A DNA stretch of 31,276 nt from Silene noctiflora (taxonomy: Eukaryota > Streptophyta > Magnoliopsida > Caryophyllales > Caryophyllaceae), in NCBI GenBank assembly GCA_009801015.1, contig VHZZ01000032.1, forward strand, positions 37,211 to 68,486, given 5' to 3'. Under the pieces are notes generated by a model that did not search any database, was not told where the DNA came from, and saw only the letters and a list, made by a program, of their open reading frames with translations. The position numbers and the translations under genes are program-made. This document shows positions 10,701-20,700 of this stretch, piece by piece; the first letter of the stretch is position 1, and each line of letters opens with the position of its first letter.

Positions 10701-13071
10701 AAATATTAATATTTTAATAAAATTCTTGATTTAGTTTTGACCCAACGGGTCGACCCGTTTGGGTCGGGTCTCGACCCTAAAATAACGGTCATTTCGGGTT
10801 CGGGTCGCGGGTCGAAAAACCTGGGTTTGTAACCCTAAAATAACGGGTCGGTCGGGTCGGGTTTTCGGGTTGGGTCAAGTTTTGACAGGTCTACCTTGAA
10901 ACAATGAATCCTTATATTTACTTGATCATTAAACGGGTCAATTAGATAGATCGGTAAAAAAGCAGAATGTCTCGGGAATGGCAGGAACCTTGCCCCGTCT
11001 ATCTATATGGGGTAGTACTAGACCCGTTTCACCCTTAAAGATGGTTATGACCGTCTTAAGGAAGAACAGCTGATCTTGTAAAATGTTTTGGTTTAACTTA
11101 TTATCTTTTTTAATTTTGTGATTTCGGGTTTTCTTCCGTTTTGCTCAAGATGTTAGCAGAAGTTCAACAATGGCCTTACAGTTTTCCTGCATCAGAAGAT
11201 TTTCCGAAAGCAAATGAACGCGTTAATGTCACTGGTAGATTTTTTGTCCATGATAAGTAAGTTCTCTTTTTCCATGAATTTAGCTTTCGAAAGTATTTAT
11301 TTACGATTCAATAATTATTGTGTAAAACCGTGTTACCGTCTGTTCTCATAGATATATCACCAATGCAAAAGTACCAGCCAAAAATGCATTCATTGGATTA
11401 GGTCCAGTTGGAGAAGCTGGATGTTGGCAAAGAGATTGCAAGGTAATATGCAAGCCGAAATTCTCGTTTCAGACGGTCTTAACTTAGATGAGAAAAATGT
11501 CACCATTTTATAATAAAAAGTGATCATTTACAGATAAAAGCTTATAACTAAATTGTCACACCGGTAACTTTATCTCAGAAAATATTCGCATAACATTTTA
11601 TCTGTCTTAATTTCGATAGACATATCAATTTTGGACACGAACGGACGAGGAAGGATTCTTTAAGATTAACTATGTACGAGTCGGAACCTATGACGTTCAC
11701 GGTTTTGTCGAGGGTTATATCGGCGATTTTAAACACAAATCATCTGTCAGCATCTCTGTTGGTAAATTTTTGTTGACATTTTACGTAATTGTCCCTAATA
11801 GTACGATATTGTCACTTATTTAGGTTGTTAATAACTAATGTTGAGAACTGTGCTTAAAAATAGGCCGCGATGTTGATTTGGGCGAGCTCGTGTTTGAGCC
11901 AGTAAGGGACGGACCGACCATTTGGGAAATAGGCATTCCGGATCGTACTGCTAAGGAATTTTATGTTCCGGATCCTAATCCGAAATATGTCAACAAGCTT
12001 TACGTCAACCATCCTGATAAGTAAGTCGACTTGTAATATAATATAAGATGACGACACCAGGTGGCATTGGTACTGCTACTAAATCTTTTGTTTGAATGTG
12101 TAGATTTAGACAATACGGATTATGGGAGCGATATGCCGAATTATATCCTACGAACGACCTGATTTACGATGTACATACAAGCGATTATAAGAAAGATTGG
12201 TTCTACGCTCAAGTCACCAGGTTAACCGGTTTCCTGCACAAATTCCTAACGGGTCAAATAGAATGTCTAGAGAAAGACAAACTCTTGTCTCGTCTACCTA
12301 TATAGGATAATATTTGACCTGTTTTATATTTGAGACGGATATTGCTGTTTTAAGAGAGATCGACTGCACGATAATATGTAAAGTTTATACTCTTGGATTA
12401 TAGGCAAATAGGTGCAAGATATAATGGAACTACATGGCAAGTCAAATTTACACTTGATGATGTTGCACCAAATGGAATCTACAAGTTAAGATTAGCACTT
12501 GCTTCTGCAACTAATTCCGATTTGGAGGTAATACTTTAATTAACTCGTTTTATATAAGACCGTTGTATGATACAGTCAGCGTTTGTCGACTTAAAGGAGC
12601 TAGCACTCTAGCAGGAATTGAAAATTTCGAAACTTTTAGTTAAAATTTTTGGACAATTTTTCCCAGCTGAAACTTTTCGCCCCCTGCGAATCCTGGCTCT
12701 GTCACTAAGTACAACGTATAGTTATGGCCACACCCTTCGAACCTAAATGCAGAACAACTGAACAATGTATTTCCAGTTTTTCGAACAGTTATACATAAGT
12801 ATTCGATAAATGTATGATGGAATAGGTACGATTCAATCAACCAAAGCCAAGTCCTGCAATCTTTACATCAGGAAGAATAGGGAATGATAATTCCATAGCG
12901 AGGCACGGTATTCATGGATTATATTGGCTCTTTAATATCGATGTTAAAGGAAGTATTCTCGTTAAGGGTAGCAACACAATGTTTCTGACTCAAACTAAGG
13001 GGGTTAGCCCTTTCCAAGGACTGATGTATGATTATATTCGACTGGAAGGCCCTGCAAGTAGTCCGAAATGA
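7782..13071 (+). CDS. Rhamnogalacturonan lyase (polysaccharide lyase family 4) with proline-rich N-terminal extension
   Basis: Cleaves the rhamnose-galacturonate backbone of pectin by beta-elimination; family members act in the cell wall. Fifteen exons join in phase: 7782-8348, 8482-8603, 8680-8739, 8879-9001, 9105-9221, 9460-9601, 9697-9867, 10036-10191, 11150-11256, 11352-11442, 11620-11761, 11864-12020, 12104-12220, 12404-12527 and 12826-13071. The last 14 encode 624 residues with the family layout: catalytic beta-sandwich (NYNGIDNIL, RGYWDVVW, WGFW-like WICKDPPSGFWQITPS), an FnIII-like domain (about exons 9-11) and a C-terminal carbohydrate-binding-like domain ending MYDYIRLEGP. The first exon adds up to 189 residues, mostly a proline-rich tail with KESLPPTPQDKALPEPQ-type repeats and no visible signal peptide. 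The codon at 7782 is TTG (reading GSESPPPS after it), so the true start is unclear; an in-frame ATG at 8268 would give 651 residues, near the usual family length. Introns carry several MITEs and an hAT element. Confidence 0.9.
8035..8320 (+). repeat. Proline-rich coding repeats in the lyase first exon
   Basis: The exon repeats the coding units 'KESLPPTPQDKALPEPQ' and 'ESLPPLP/ESFPP', at least two near-identical long units plus shorter ones. The DNA repeats closely as well ('gataaggcattgccagagcc'), so the array probably grew recently by slippage or unequal exchange and could vary between individuals. Confidence 0.8.
9236..9405. mobile_element. MITE-like hairpin in a lyase intron
   Basis: The left arm 'agctgaagacggatagtgcc' plus 'tctctcacaat' is mirrored by the right arm 'attgtaagagggacaccatc' plus 'cgtcttcaact', giving inverted arms of about 50 bp. 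'gacggatagtgcccgtcttc' and 'gaatttgtg' follow on the right. It lies wholly inside the intron 9222-9459. The family is not assigned. Confidence 0.6.
10217..10310. mobile_element. Short palindromic MITE
   Basis: The left end 'ctctgtttcaatcatttgtt' plus 'tacc' is mirrored by 'ggtaaataaatgatagagac', and it ends in 'ggagta', a Stowaway-like layout. About 94 bp. A close relative lies at 25588-25690 in the PPR intron. Confidence 0.55.
10322..10893. mobile_element. Non-autonomous hAT element with GGGTC-rich arms
   Basis: A 572-bp element with perfect 13-bp inverted ends TAGACCTGTCAAA / TTTGACAGGTCTA and a perfect 8-bp target duplication CCTTGAAA (10314-10321 and 10894-10901). Both arms are arrays of CGGGTCGGGT-type words around an AT-rich core. 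No coding capacity. It lies in the lyase intron 10192-11149 and belongs with the element at 24645-25157. Confidence 0.9.
10930..11080. repeat. MITE-like repeat in a lyase intron
   Basis: It runs from 'aaacgggtcaattagataga' to 'gacccgtttca', followed by 'gaccgtcttaaggaag'. The same order of words, diverged, occurs at about 12250-12356 ('aacgggtcaaatagaatg' to 'tttgacctgtttta', then 'gacggatat...gttttaagaga'). This suggests two copies of one small element with AAACGGGTCAA ends. Confidence 0.5.
12250..12356. repeat. Second copy of the AAACGGGTCAA-type repeat
   Basis: A diverged relative of the repeat at about 10930-11080, within the lyase intron 12221-12403. Ends are not precisely set. Confidence 0.45.
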
Positions 13072-13346
13072 AGTTAAGTTCTTTCTGTGACGTAAATTAT
13101 AGAATAAGATCCGTTTTTATTGTACGTGTAACTATTGAAAGTTTCCGTAACAGTTAGATGTTAGCTACACATAGGAGTAGATTGATAACAATGTATATAG
13201 GCTTATTAATGTGTACGCGTACGTTCTCTTAGAAGAACTACTTATTTTGGACGAGTAGTGAAATGAACAATGTATTATTTATCAGTAGTCGAAATGAGTT
13301 AATAAAAGTGAAATGGACGAAGTATATTGCTTTGTAAGTCGACTTG
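13072..13346. other. Convergent intergenic region between the lyase and CHCH genes
   Basis: The lyase (+) and the CHCH gene (-) end toward each other here. It holds the presumed 3' UTRs of both. No other feature recognised. Confidence 0.5.
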
Positions 13347-13445
13347 TTAGGCATTGTTCGCTGAGATGGACTTGTCCCGGCATTCAGACAGCATATCCAT
13401 GAGCAATTGGCATTCGCAGATGTCGTTTCTGTTGCTGTTCAGGTA
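13347..13445 (-). CDS. Duplicated last exon of the CHCH gene (candidate alternative terminal exon)
   Basis: On the minus strand, 'ttacattgcag' is followed by an open 99-nt exon of 32 codons plus stop, containing CECQLLMDMLSEC and closely similar in DNA and protein to the gene's last exon at 13509-13595. It has the same acceptor phase (0), so exon 4 could splice to it in frame. Its first residue is Tyr where the normal exon has Cys, which would remove one of the four paired cysteines, although a nearby extra Cys (ICEC) is present. It may be an alternative 3' exon or a duplicate on the way to decay. Transcript data would decide. Confidence 0.6.
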   Translation of the reverse strand, partial: YLNSNRNDICECQLLMDMLSECRDKSISANNA

Positions 13446-13508
13446 CTGCAATGTAACAGGCAACAGAAACGACTAAATTAACAACTTGTAGGTTTTGAGC
13501 TAGTTTTA

Positions 13509-15235
13509 CTAACCAGGTAGGTTGTTCCGGCAATTAGACACCATATCCATGTAGAATTGGCACTTGCCGATCTCACTTCCGCAGTTGTTCAGACACTGCA
13601 ACATAAGAATAGCAGCTTGATTAGTGACTGACTTGTATTTCACACCGCGGAACACATTCAAACAAACATTACAAAACTTTAATGTCGAAAGAGCAGTTAC
13701 GTCTTGAAAGGCTTTAGAGTGAACGGCGCAAGTATCATAAGCTTCAGCTTGAGGAGGAGCGGATCCTACAATTTGATGATTGATCGTACGAGGTCCAAAT
13801 ATAGAAGTCATCATCCTTTCTGTAATGTCCCAACCCATACGCCAACCAACTCCTGCACATAACCCGAAACAATCGTTTTCTGAGAGTAACTCACAACTCA
13901 CAGGTACACTGTCAGAGTATCAGTTACTCAGAAAACAGAATCTGTGTGCTTACCCTCAAGAATTGTAGCAGCAAACCCTGCTAGTCCATTGGGTCGTTGT
14001 TGCGCTTGTGAAGTAGATGAATGTGCTGCCAGATCGAGAAGAAACGAGTGCAATTAGACATCATGTTACGGATTAAAGTAAAACAGAATCGATGCCAGTA
14101 AGTAATAACAGAACAATAAATCATTCAAGACTAGTCTATTATGGCACATTCGCGCTTATGTTGTCTGATATATATACCTACATTAGCTAAGCAATAATAC
14201 AGCAAATATGACGGTCCTGTATTCTTGAACAAGACGCGTTACAAGATGTAGTCAGATATATAACTACATTATGGCACATTCGCGCCTATGTTGTCAGATA
14301 TATACCTACATTAGCTAAGCAATAATACAGCAAATATGACGGGCCTGTATTCTTCAACAAGACGCGTTACAAGATGTAGTCAGATATATAACTACATTAG
14401 CTAAGCAATAATACATCAAATATGGGAGCCTTTATTCTTCAAAAAGACGCGTTACAGACTTACAGTATTGCGACTAGACGTGTGACAGTGCTTACCTGGT
14501 TTGGGAGTGGCAGCCCTACGGGCAGGTGCAGAGGAGTAGCTGCGGCTTCCTGAACCTGATCATAAAATTAGAAAACACGGATTAACAACGATTTTGATAG
14601 TCAGCTCACAGGGGTCAGGGACAACTATTTATGCAGGAAGATACTGAGATTCTAAAGCGATGCTATAATTTACGGAGTAATGGAGTATGCAATTGAACGA
14701 TTGTAAATTAGATCGACATTATCCATTACTATTCCGAAATATAAGAAAGCATTCAAATTCGTATAAAGACAGCATAGTACACTTGCTCGGTGGTGGAGCT
14801 GGGGAGGGCTAGCAAGTATCGGATACTTGATATCAGATACTTCTAACCAAGTCCGAACAACATAATTGAATAAATGATCAATCATCAAGATCAAATCTTT
14901 TCAAATTAATGCGTGCCAAGAAAAAAGTGAGTGCGCGCACATAAATATATCCGTCCCAATCATGCGTCTATCTTTGCTTAAAATAAATTGATTGAACAAT
15001 AGATTAGGACTAAATAAATCCGTCTAGCGAAAATAAATCCATAAGACCGTCTTCTACAATAATTTGTGATCGATCATGATACATACAGCATAAAATCAAT
15101 AAATCTAACAAATCGATAAAATAATGGCAGACAGTTATATTCCGTATACTTATTTACTCCCTCCGTTTTAATCATTCATGACGAAAGGCACAGAGAGAGT
15201 GATACCATACCGGATGAACTCCCGCCGCGTGGCAT
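13509..15235 (-). CDS. Twin-CX9C CHCH-domain protein, CHCHD2 / At12Cys type
   Basis: Five exons on the minus strand join in phase: 15211-15235, 14496-14555, 13954-14025, 13701-13852 and 13509-13595, giving 131 residues. The start MPRGGSSSGSGS and the Ser/Ala/Pro/Arg-rich N-terminus match the plant and animal CHCHD2/10 family. A glycine/hydrophobic middle (about 42-72, ending FGPRTINHQ) precedes the CHCH domain. The twin motifs are exact: C94-x9-C104 (AVHSKAFQD between) and C115-x9-C125 (QFYMDMVSN between). Family members are imported through the MIA40 relay into the mitochondrial intermembrane space, where two disulfides lock the helical hairpin; plant members (At12Cys) are linked to respiration and stress. 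Differences from the usual form: the middle segment is short, the common 'AVDAVMGPRT' stretch reads TERMMTSIFGPRT, and an additional Cys lies at 108. The tiny first exon is set by the ATG, the GT donor and phase. A second terminal exon follows at 13347-13445. Confidence 0.87.
14139..14470. repeat. Tandem repeat in CHCH intron 2
   Basis: A 130-bp unit starting 'atggcacattcgcgc' occurs at 14141 and 14271. A third partial unit sharing 'ctacattagctaagcaataa' starts about 14392. Units also share 'caagacgcgttacaagatg'. The word 'acgcgttacag' recurs in the decayed upstream copy, so the array is built from native intron sequence. Confidence 0.8.
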
Positions 15236-15472
15236 GTTTGCGATTGAGTAAACTAGCAAATTTTAAGGAAAATAAATACTCCTCCCTAGGGTTAAGGAGA
15301 AGTGTATATATATAAAAAAATATATATATAAAAAATAAAATATATACGCCGTATATTGTATGGACTTTAACTTTGCTTGTCCAACAAGTTACTATCTTCT
15401 CTTTTTCTATTATACTTTCTAGTTTTATAATAAAAAAAATTCCAGTTTTATTTTAAAAAATATGAATTTTTA
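15236..15472 (-). promoter_or_regulatory. Upstream region of the CHCH gene, with an AT microsatellite
   Basis: Directly upstream of the CHCH start (minus strand). It contains 'tatatatat' tracts at about 15304-15350 that could supply a TATA box. The start of a Stowaway-like fragment 'tactccctccgttttaatc' lies at about 15155, inside intron 1 of the gene. Exact promoter elements cannot be placed. Confidence 0.35.
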
Positions 15473-16095
15473 CTAAAAAGTTTTTGAACTCGTGGCAGAC
15501 TGCTTCCGGCATTCATACAGCATATCCTTGTAGAATTGGCACTTGCTGAGGTCTTTTTCGCCAGTACGGTTTAGTGTCCTTTGGCACTGCAACGTAACAG
15601 AGTCGTCAAATTAACAACTTGTACATATATCAGACCGCGAGACACAGTACATTCAGACAAATCTTGCAGAATGCTAATGTTCAGAAAAACAATTAATCGG
15701 CGACAGGAAACCAGAGTTGTGATCTTCAGAGAAGACGCGTTACAGGATTGCGATTAGACGTGTTACAGACAGTCTGGATTTTGCTACTGGTTTAGGAGTG
15801 GCAGGTACAGAGGAGCGGCTTTAGCTTCCTGAACGTGATTGCGAAGAAAAACAACAGAATAGACAATTAAAACGGACTATTCAATTGCGAAAAATAAATG
15901 AAATTATAATCCATTTACTTTAACTAAGCAATTAACACTGAACAGTGATCTTCAGAGAAGACGCGATACAGAATAACACTGAACAGTGATCTTCAGAGAA
16001 GACGCGATACAGAATTGCCTTTAGACCGTGTTACATACAGTGCCGTACAGACTACAGAGGAGCGGCTTTAGCTTCCTGAACGTGATTGCGAAGAA
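15473..16095 (-). pseudogene. Decayed partial copy of the CHCH gene
   Basis: A last-exon copy at 15473-15586 keeps a good acceptor (TTGCAG on the minus strand) and an open frame of 37 codons with KCQFYKDMLYEC, an intact CX9C. The preceding intron sequence (about 15620-15700) resembles the gene's last intron ('accgcg..acac.cattca.acaa'). Two copies of a second-exon relic ('ttcaggaagct..agc.gctcctctg' on the minus strand) lie at about 15785-15835 and 16050-16090; both have lost a usable frame. I found no exon 1, 3 or 4. The copy is therefore an incomplete tandem duplicate just upstream of the intact gene; whether the last exon is ever transcribed is unknown. Confidence 0.7.
15933..16014. repeat. 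Perfect 41-bp tandem duplication
   Basis: 'taacactgaacagtgatctt' and the 21 bases after it (15933-15973) are repeated without change at 15974-16014. A diverged third unit with 'ttcagagaagacgcgttaca' lies at about 15723. It sits inside the decayed CHCH copy. Confidence 0.85.
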
Positions 16096-16221
16096 AAACA
16101 ACAGAATCGACGATCAAAAAGAAACATAAATATCAACAATTAACGATTAACGAAGTATGCAATCGCGAAAATTAAATTAAGTGATGCGTTAGAACTCCGA
16201 GATCTAGCATACTTGACGTGC

Positions 16222-16940
16222 ATGCCCCTTACTACTAAGAGAATAAAAATCTCTTAGTTTTCCGTCCAAAAAAGATCTAGCTAAATCCCCCTACTACTAA
16301 GAGAATAATTAGTTTTCCTCCAAAAAGCATCTAGCTAAATAAGGTAACAAGTAAATTTTCATTCATTGCATTATTATTATCTTTTAAATGAATATATGCT
16401 TATAATTAAACTCTAATCTTCTAATAAAATTCATAATTATAATTTTTTTCCCTTACTACTAAGAGAATAATACGAGTAATTCTTTTAGTTTTCCCTCGAA
16501 AATGCATCTATTTTCATAAGAACATAATTGATTTTTTTAATAAACTATTATCTTTTTCTTAAAATATAATCTTAATATAATTATAATTATACTCTAATAT
16601 TTTAATTAAATTCAAAATTATGATTTTTTCATTATAATAAAATAAAATTGGTATTAAAGTATAAACTATAAATTACTAAATTTTTCAGTAATGAAAATAA
16701 CTTGACACGTACTTACTATTAGTTTCGTGACAAAAAATAAATTCATTAAAAAAAATCACAACTTAACTTAATTCTCTTTGGTTAGTTTTCCATTTCAATT
16801 TTTTTTGGTTTCATATAAAAAAATAATGAAATGAAATATTAAATATTAATGAAGTGAAAATTTAAAAAATTTAAATAATAAACTAAAAAAAATAAAAACT
16901 CTATATATCGTGCATTGCGCGGGATCTATACTATTGTTCA
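16222..16940 (+). mobile_element. Helitron-related AT-rich element, degraded
   Basis: The 3' part 'aactctatata' then 'tcgtgcattgcgcgggatct' matches the hairpin end of the Helitron at 6658-7361. The 5'-like motif 'cccttactactaagagaata' followed by 'ttagttttcc' appears three times (about 16225, 16286 and 16451), the second preceded by A and starting TCCCCCTACTACTAAG. The left end has probably been duplicated or several copies nested. No coding capacity. Confidence 0.55.
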
Positions 16941-17739
16941 TGAATTCAGCATATTACGCTTAGGGTTTTATATTTGATTTGACTCGATTGACTATTTACG
17001 ATTGCTTTATTGTTTCAAAAATTGTAATCAAACGTAAAGAATCAGCCGAGACAAAATAAATACTGAGTATATATTCCTCATAAAAGGAAATTAGTAACAA
17101 AACAATCATTTAATTCGTGGATACCTTAAATAACGTGCTAACCCAGGTTATGAGTAACACTCCTCATAACTGTAAACGTGCTTTCACGGAACGTTGGGTT
17201 ACATCTTGCTATGATTTTACATTTTTATAATTTAAAATTTTAATTAGAATAACTTGAAATTTATATCGTGTTGCTATGATTTTACATTTTTATAATTTAA
17301 AATTTTAATTAGAATAACTTGAAATTTATATCGTGTTCGTAATGATTTCACGTATTTGCACACAGCTGCGCTCGTTGACACTCGTTTTCATGAATATCTC
17401 GTGTGTTACAACATCAGTAAGGTAACGAAAACCAACTGACTAATACGAAGCGTGAAGGAGACGGTATGGAGTAACGTCTATACCATGTATTCCTGAAAAC
17501 ACTTGCCAGAAGAATGTATCCGCAATCCTGCATACAACTCATTTCTGCGAATTCTATGATTCAGATAATGTAACAAAAGAGAACCATACACAATCATGCC
17601 CTTGCTCTTTTACTTGACTGCTCTATTTAACCTATATTAACAATTTCACCATGCTATCGACTGTTTCAAAAACTTGGGAAGAACCGCCTTCATCATATAT
17701 ATACATATGGGGGTTAAGTTAACTGTCAAAATATTTGAT
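16941..17739. other. Intergenic, 3' flank of the DYAD gene
   Basis: Mostly unassigned AT-rich DNA. It includes the 65-bp tandem duplication listed separately and the presumed 3' UTR of the DYAD-type gene just left of 17740. No further gene supported. Confidence 0.45.
17206..17335. repeat. Identical 65-bp tandem duplication
   Basis: The 65 bases starting 'ttgctatgattttacatttt' at 17206-17270 are repeated without change at 17271-17335. Identity suggests a recent event or an assembly duplication. Confidence 0.9.
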
Positions 17740-20700
17740 TTACGAAGTGGTGGTAGAGTGAGGTGAGGCTGTAGGAGGGGTCACCGTCACATCTTCCCTT
17801 TCCCGCCTGCATGCTCTCAGGGGTCTCCCTCTCCTAAATGCTTCATCATCCCTTTCACTTGATTCTTCCGACGTCTCTTCACCTGACAAGTTCCTGGAGT
17901 AGGTTATCATCACAGGTTTTCGGGCTCCCTCTGTTCCTTTTTGAGATTTTATTTTCTTCATTTCTTCCTGTGTAATATTATACTTGGCATTAGTCCACGT
18001 CTTTCAACACTGACAGGCAAGATTACCATTCCGAGGTTATTAATAAAATGTCGTACATCTCAACTTTAAAAGCTGAAGAATTCATGTGATAATTTCTCCA
18101 AAGCACAACATACGAGTGAATAGTCAGAGCTGTATAAGTGAATACAGACAATTACATTCTGTGTACCCTTTTCGATTTTTCAAATTTTATTACATACCCT
18201 TTTTCTACTAAAATCACTTCAAATACCCCAACAAAACTTGAGTACCATAATTCAGGTTTTCTTGAGGGTTGAATTTTGTCAAGAAAAGATGTTAATTGAT
18301 CGATAATTATGTCGACAGCTTCACGCATTATTGATGAGTAATCGATTAAAAATGCCTACAGGCTATATTTAGAAGATGCTTATTGATGAGTAAACAATGA
18401 TTATAAATTACAGGAGGTGAAACAGAGTATTCGGCTATTTAAATAACTTTTATAAGTTTAAGGGTAGTTTTAGATGATTTCAAAACCGAGGGCACATACT
18501 AGAATAAGAAGAAAAGACCCGGGTAATATGTAGAAAATCCCTAAATAATATGATCTTCAACTATACTATATAATTGCAGCATACGAACATAGCAGAATAT
18601 GTAACATAAGAACCTAAACTTTTTTCGTGCCTTCTCATAACAGGGACAGCTGACAGAAAATCATTATTGGGTGACGATCACTTATGACCATGAGATGTAC
18701 TGTTTGCTTCTAGAAGGGCACTTACGGGGTTTTACTAGCCTCCCTCCAGAAAAACCCCCTTGGACCTCCACCTTGCTTCCTAAAAAGGCCTCAAATCACA
18801 AGCAGGAAAATAATATCACATACCTCTAGTTCCGCCAACGCTTTTGACATTTTGTGAAGTTGCTCAACCATAAGAGATTTCTTCTTGGCCAAAGCCTCGT
18901 ATGAATCCTAATAATCAAGGTAAAATGTATGAGATGATTAAGCTATATTCCTTTATTTGATTTACGAGGGGACATAACACTGACCTTCGAGTTTTTTACA
19001 TTCAAACTAGCCATGTTGAATCTTCCAGGAGATGACGCATTCTCTTGCCGTAGAACAGTGACTGTGTGCTGCTTATCTTCCTTAGACTTTGGCTCTGTTT
19101 CTTTCCTGTTCACACAACAGGAAACTCGATAAGGTCGGCAGAAACAGTGAAAACTCTGTTGGATTGATATTTTCATGCATCTATAGGAGATATTTGGTCA
19201 AATTATTACCGCCTCAGGCTGTTGAGTTCCTCTTTTAGAAGCCTTACTTGTTCACAACAGATACAATTATGAGAGTTTATGCAATCTCCAGTCTTCCACC
19301 CGGGAGGTGGAGTCCAGTACGGATCTTGAATTCCAGCTTCCTTTCTGATGTTCACAAGATCTGCGCTCTCAAGCCAGTATTCCATCATACCATCAGGAGC
19401 ACACCTTCTACGTAGACGTTCATCGCCTCCTGAAGGCACCACTTTTCCTGCTAGGTGCTTCAATAGATGGTCTAACAGGCCAGTATCACCAATTTTTTTC
19501 CTAGCTTCTGTTCTCAGAGTGGCACGGGAAATTGGATGGCTGTAAAACGCTTTATTAGCCTTCAACACCTCGACCATGTCCTTTACCGCTGCCTCATACC
19601 TTCATCATTTTAACATTATATAACGCTAACAAGTAAATCAAGTTCACAATTTTTGAAGCAAGCTTAAAATCTTAAACTGCAGTCGATATATATGAATTTA
19701 CCTTATTAAAGACCATCTATCCACACGGTCTCCCTCATTTACTTCAACTTTTGATAGATTCTCGAGAGATTCCCGTTTAATATTGCGTTTAGTCTTCCGA
19801 TACTGATAACGTACAGATTTCCCACGCTTCCTCTTTCTGCTATATTGTATAATCTCTTTCAACTTAGTGTCAGGAGTTTCCTCAAGCTTAACTTCAACTT
19901 CATGAATTTCCTCTTTTTTGACAATATTTTGATCATCTCCATGAGATAAAGCACTCATTGCCTCATCAGCATCGTCAGGCTGCTTTACAGTACAAGATTG
20001 GACAATCTGGGTCTGGCGGAATCCCCATTTCATTCCACAGCTTTGGAGTGTAGAAAAGCATGTTCCATTCTTAGCATTGTTATCAGCTGCACCACACATT
20101 GACGCTGGCAAGCCCAACTGTTCTGGCTTGGAGCAGTTGATTAACCAGAAAGATTTGGAATGCCTGTGATCCACAAATTCTCGAGAAGATATTTGGTGCC
20201 CAAGAACCTGAACCGCGAGCTTTGGCTCCATTACATATTTTTCATCTGTTGCAGGATACAATTTTGATCTAATAGCTAAACGGTCTGCCTTGGCAAAAAA
20301 TGCTTGGAGAGACTGGATGCTAGGATATCTTATAGTCACGTTTTGCTCGGTGTTTGCAGTTACCTTCATCAACAATATACACACACATTAAACAACACCA
20401 CATTACGTTTTATGTTCACACTTATGCCATCACATACTTAAGTCAGTAAACACAAGCAGGAAAAAAACGATGACAGTCCTTAATAAATTTCCAATCTTCC
20501 ACTGCTTAGGGATCCCTTTAATTAGGTGTACTTGTTGAGGGAGTCATGAAAAGAAAAACAAGGAAGAAAGAGAGGAAAGCGGTGGTAGCAAAGGGAGTAT
20601 GACAGGGTGGTTGGGGATTATTACTATTATACGAGGGTTCTACATTACTATAGGGCCTAGGGGAAGGTGGTAAATATTTACACCTTAATGGGATAGTTAT

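Noticed and set aside
12600-12825. Possible hAT remnant around 'cgaatcctggctctgtca' in a lyase intron
   Set aside because: It resembles the right end of hAT elements, but I found no paired left end or target duplication.
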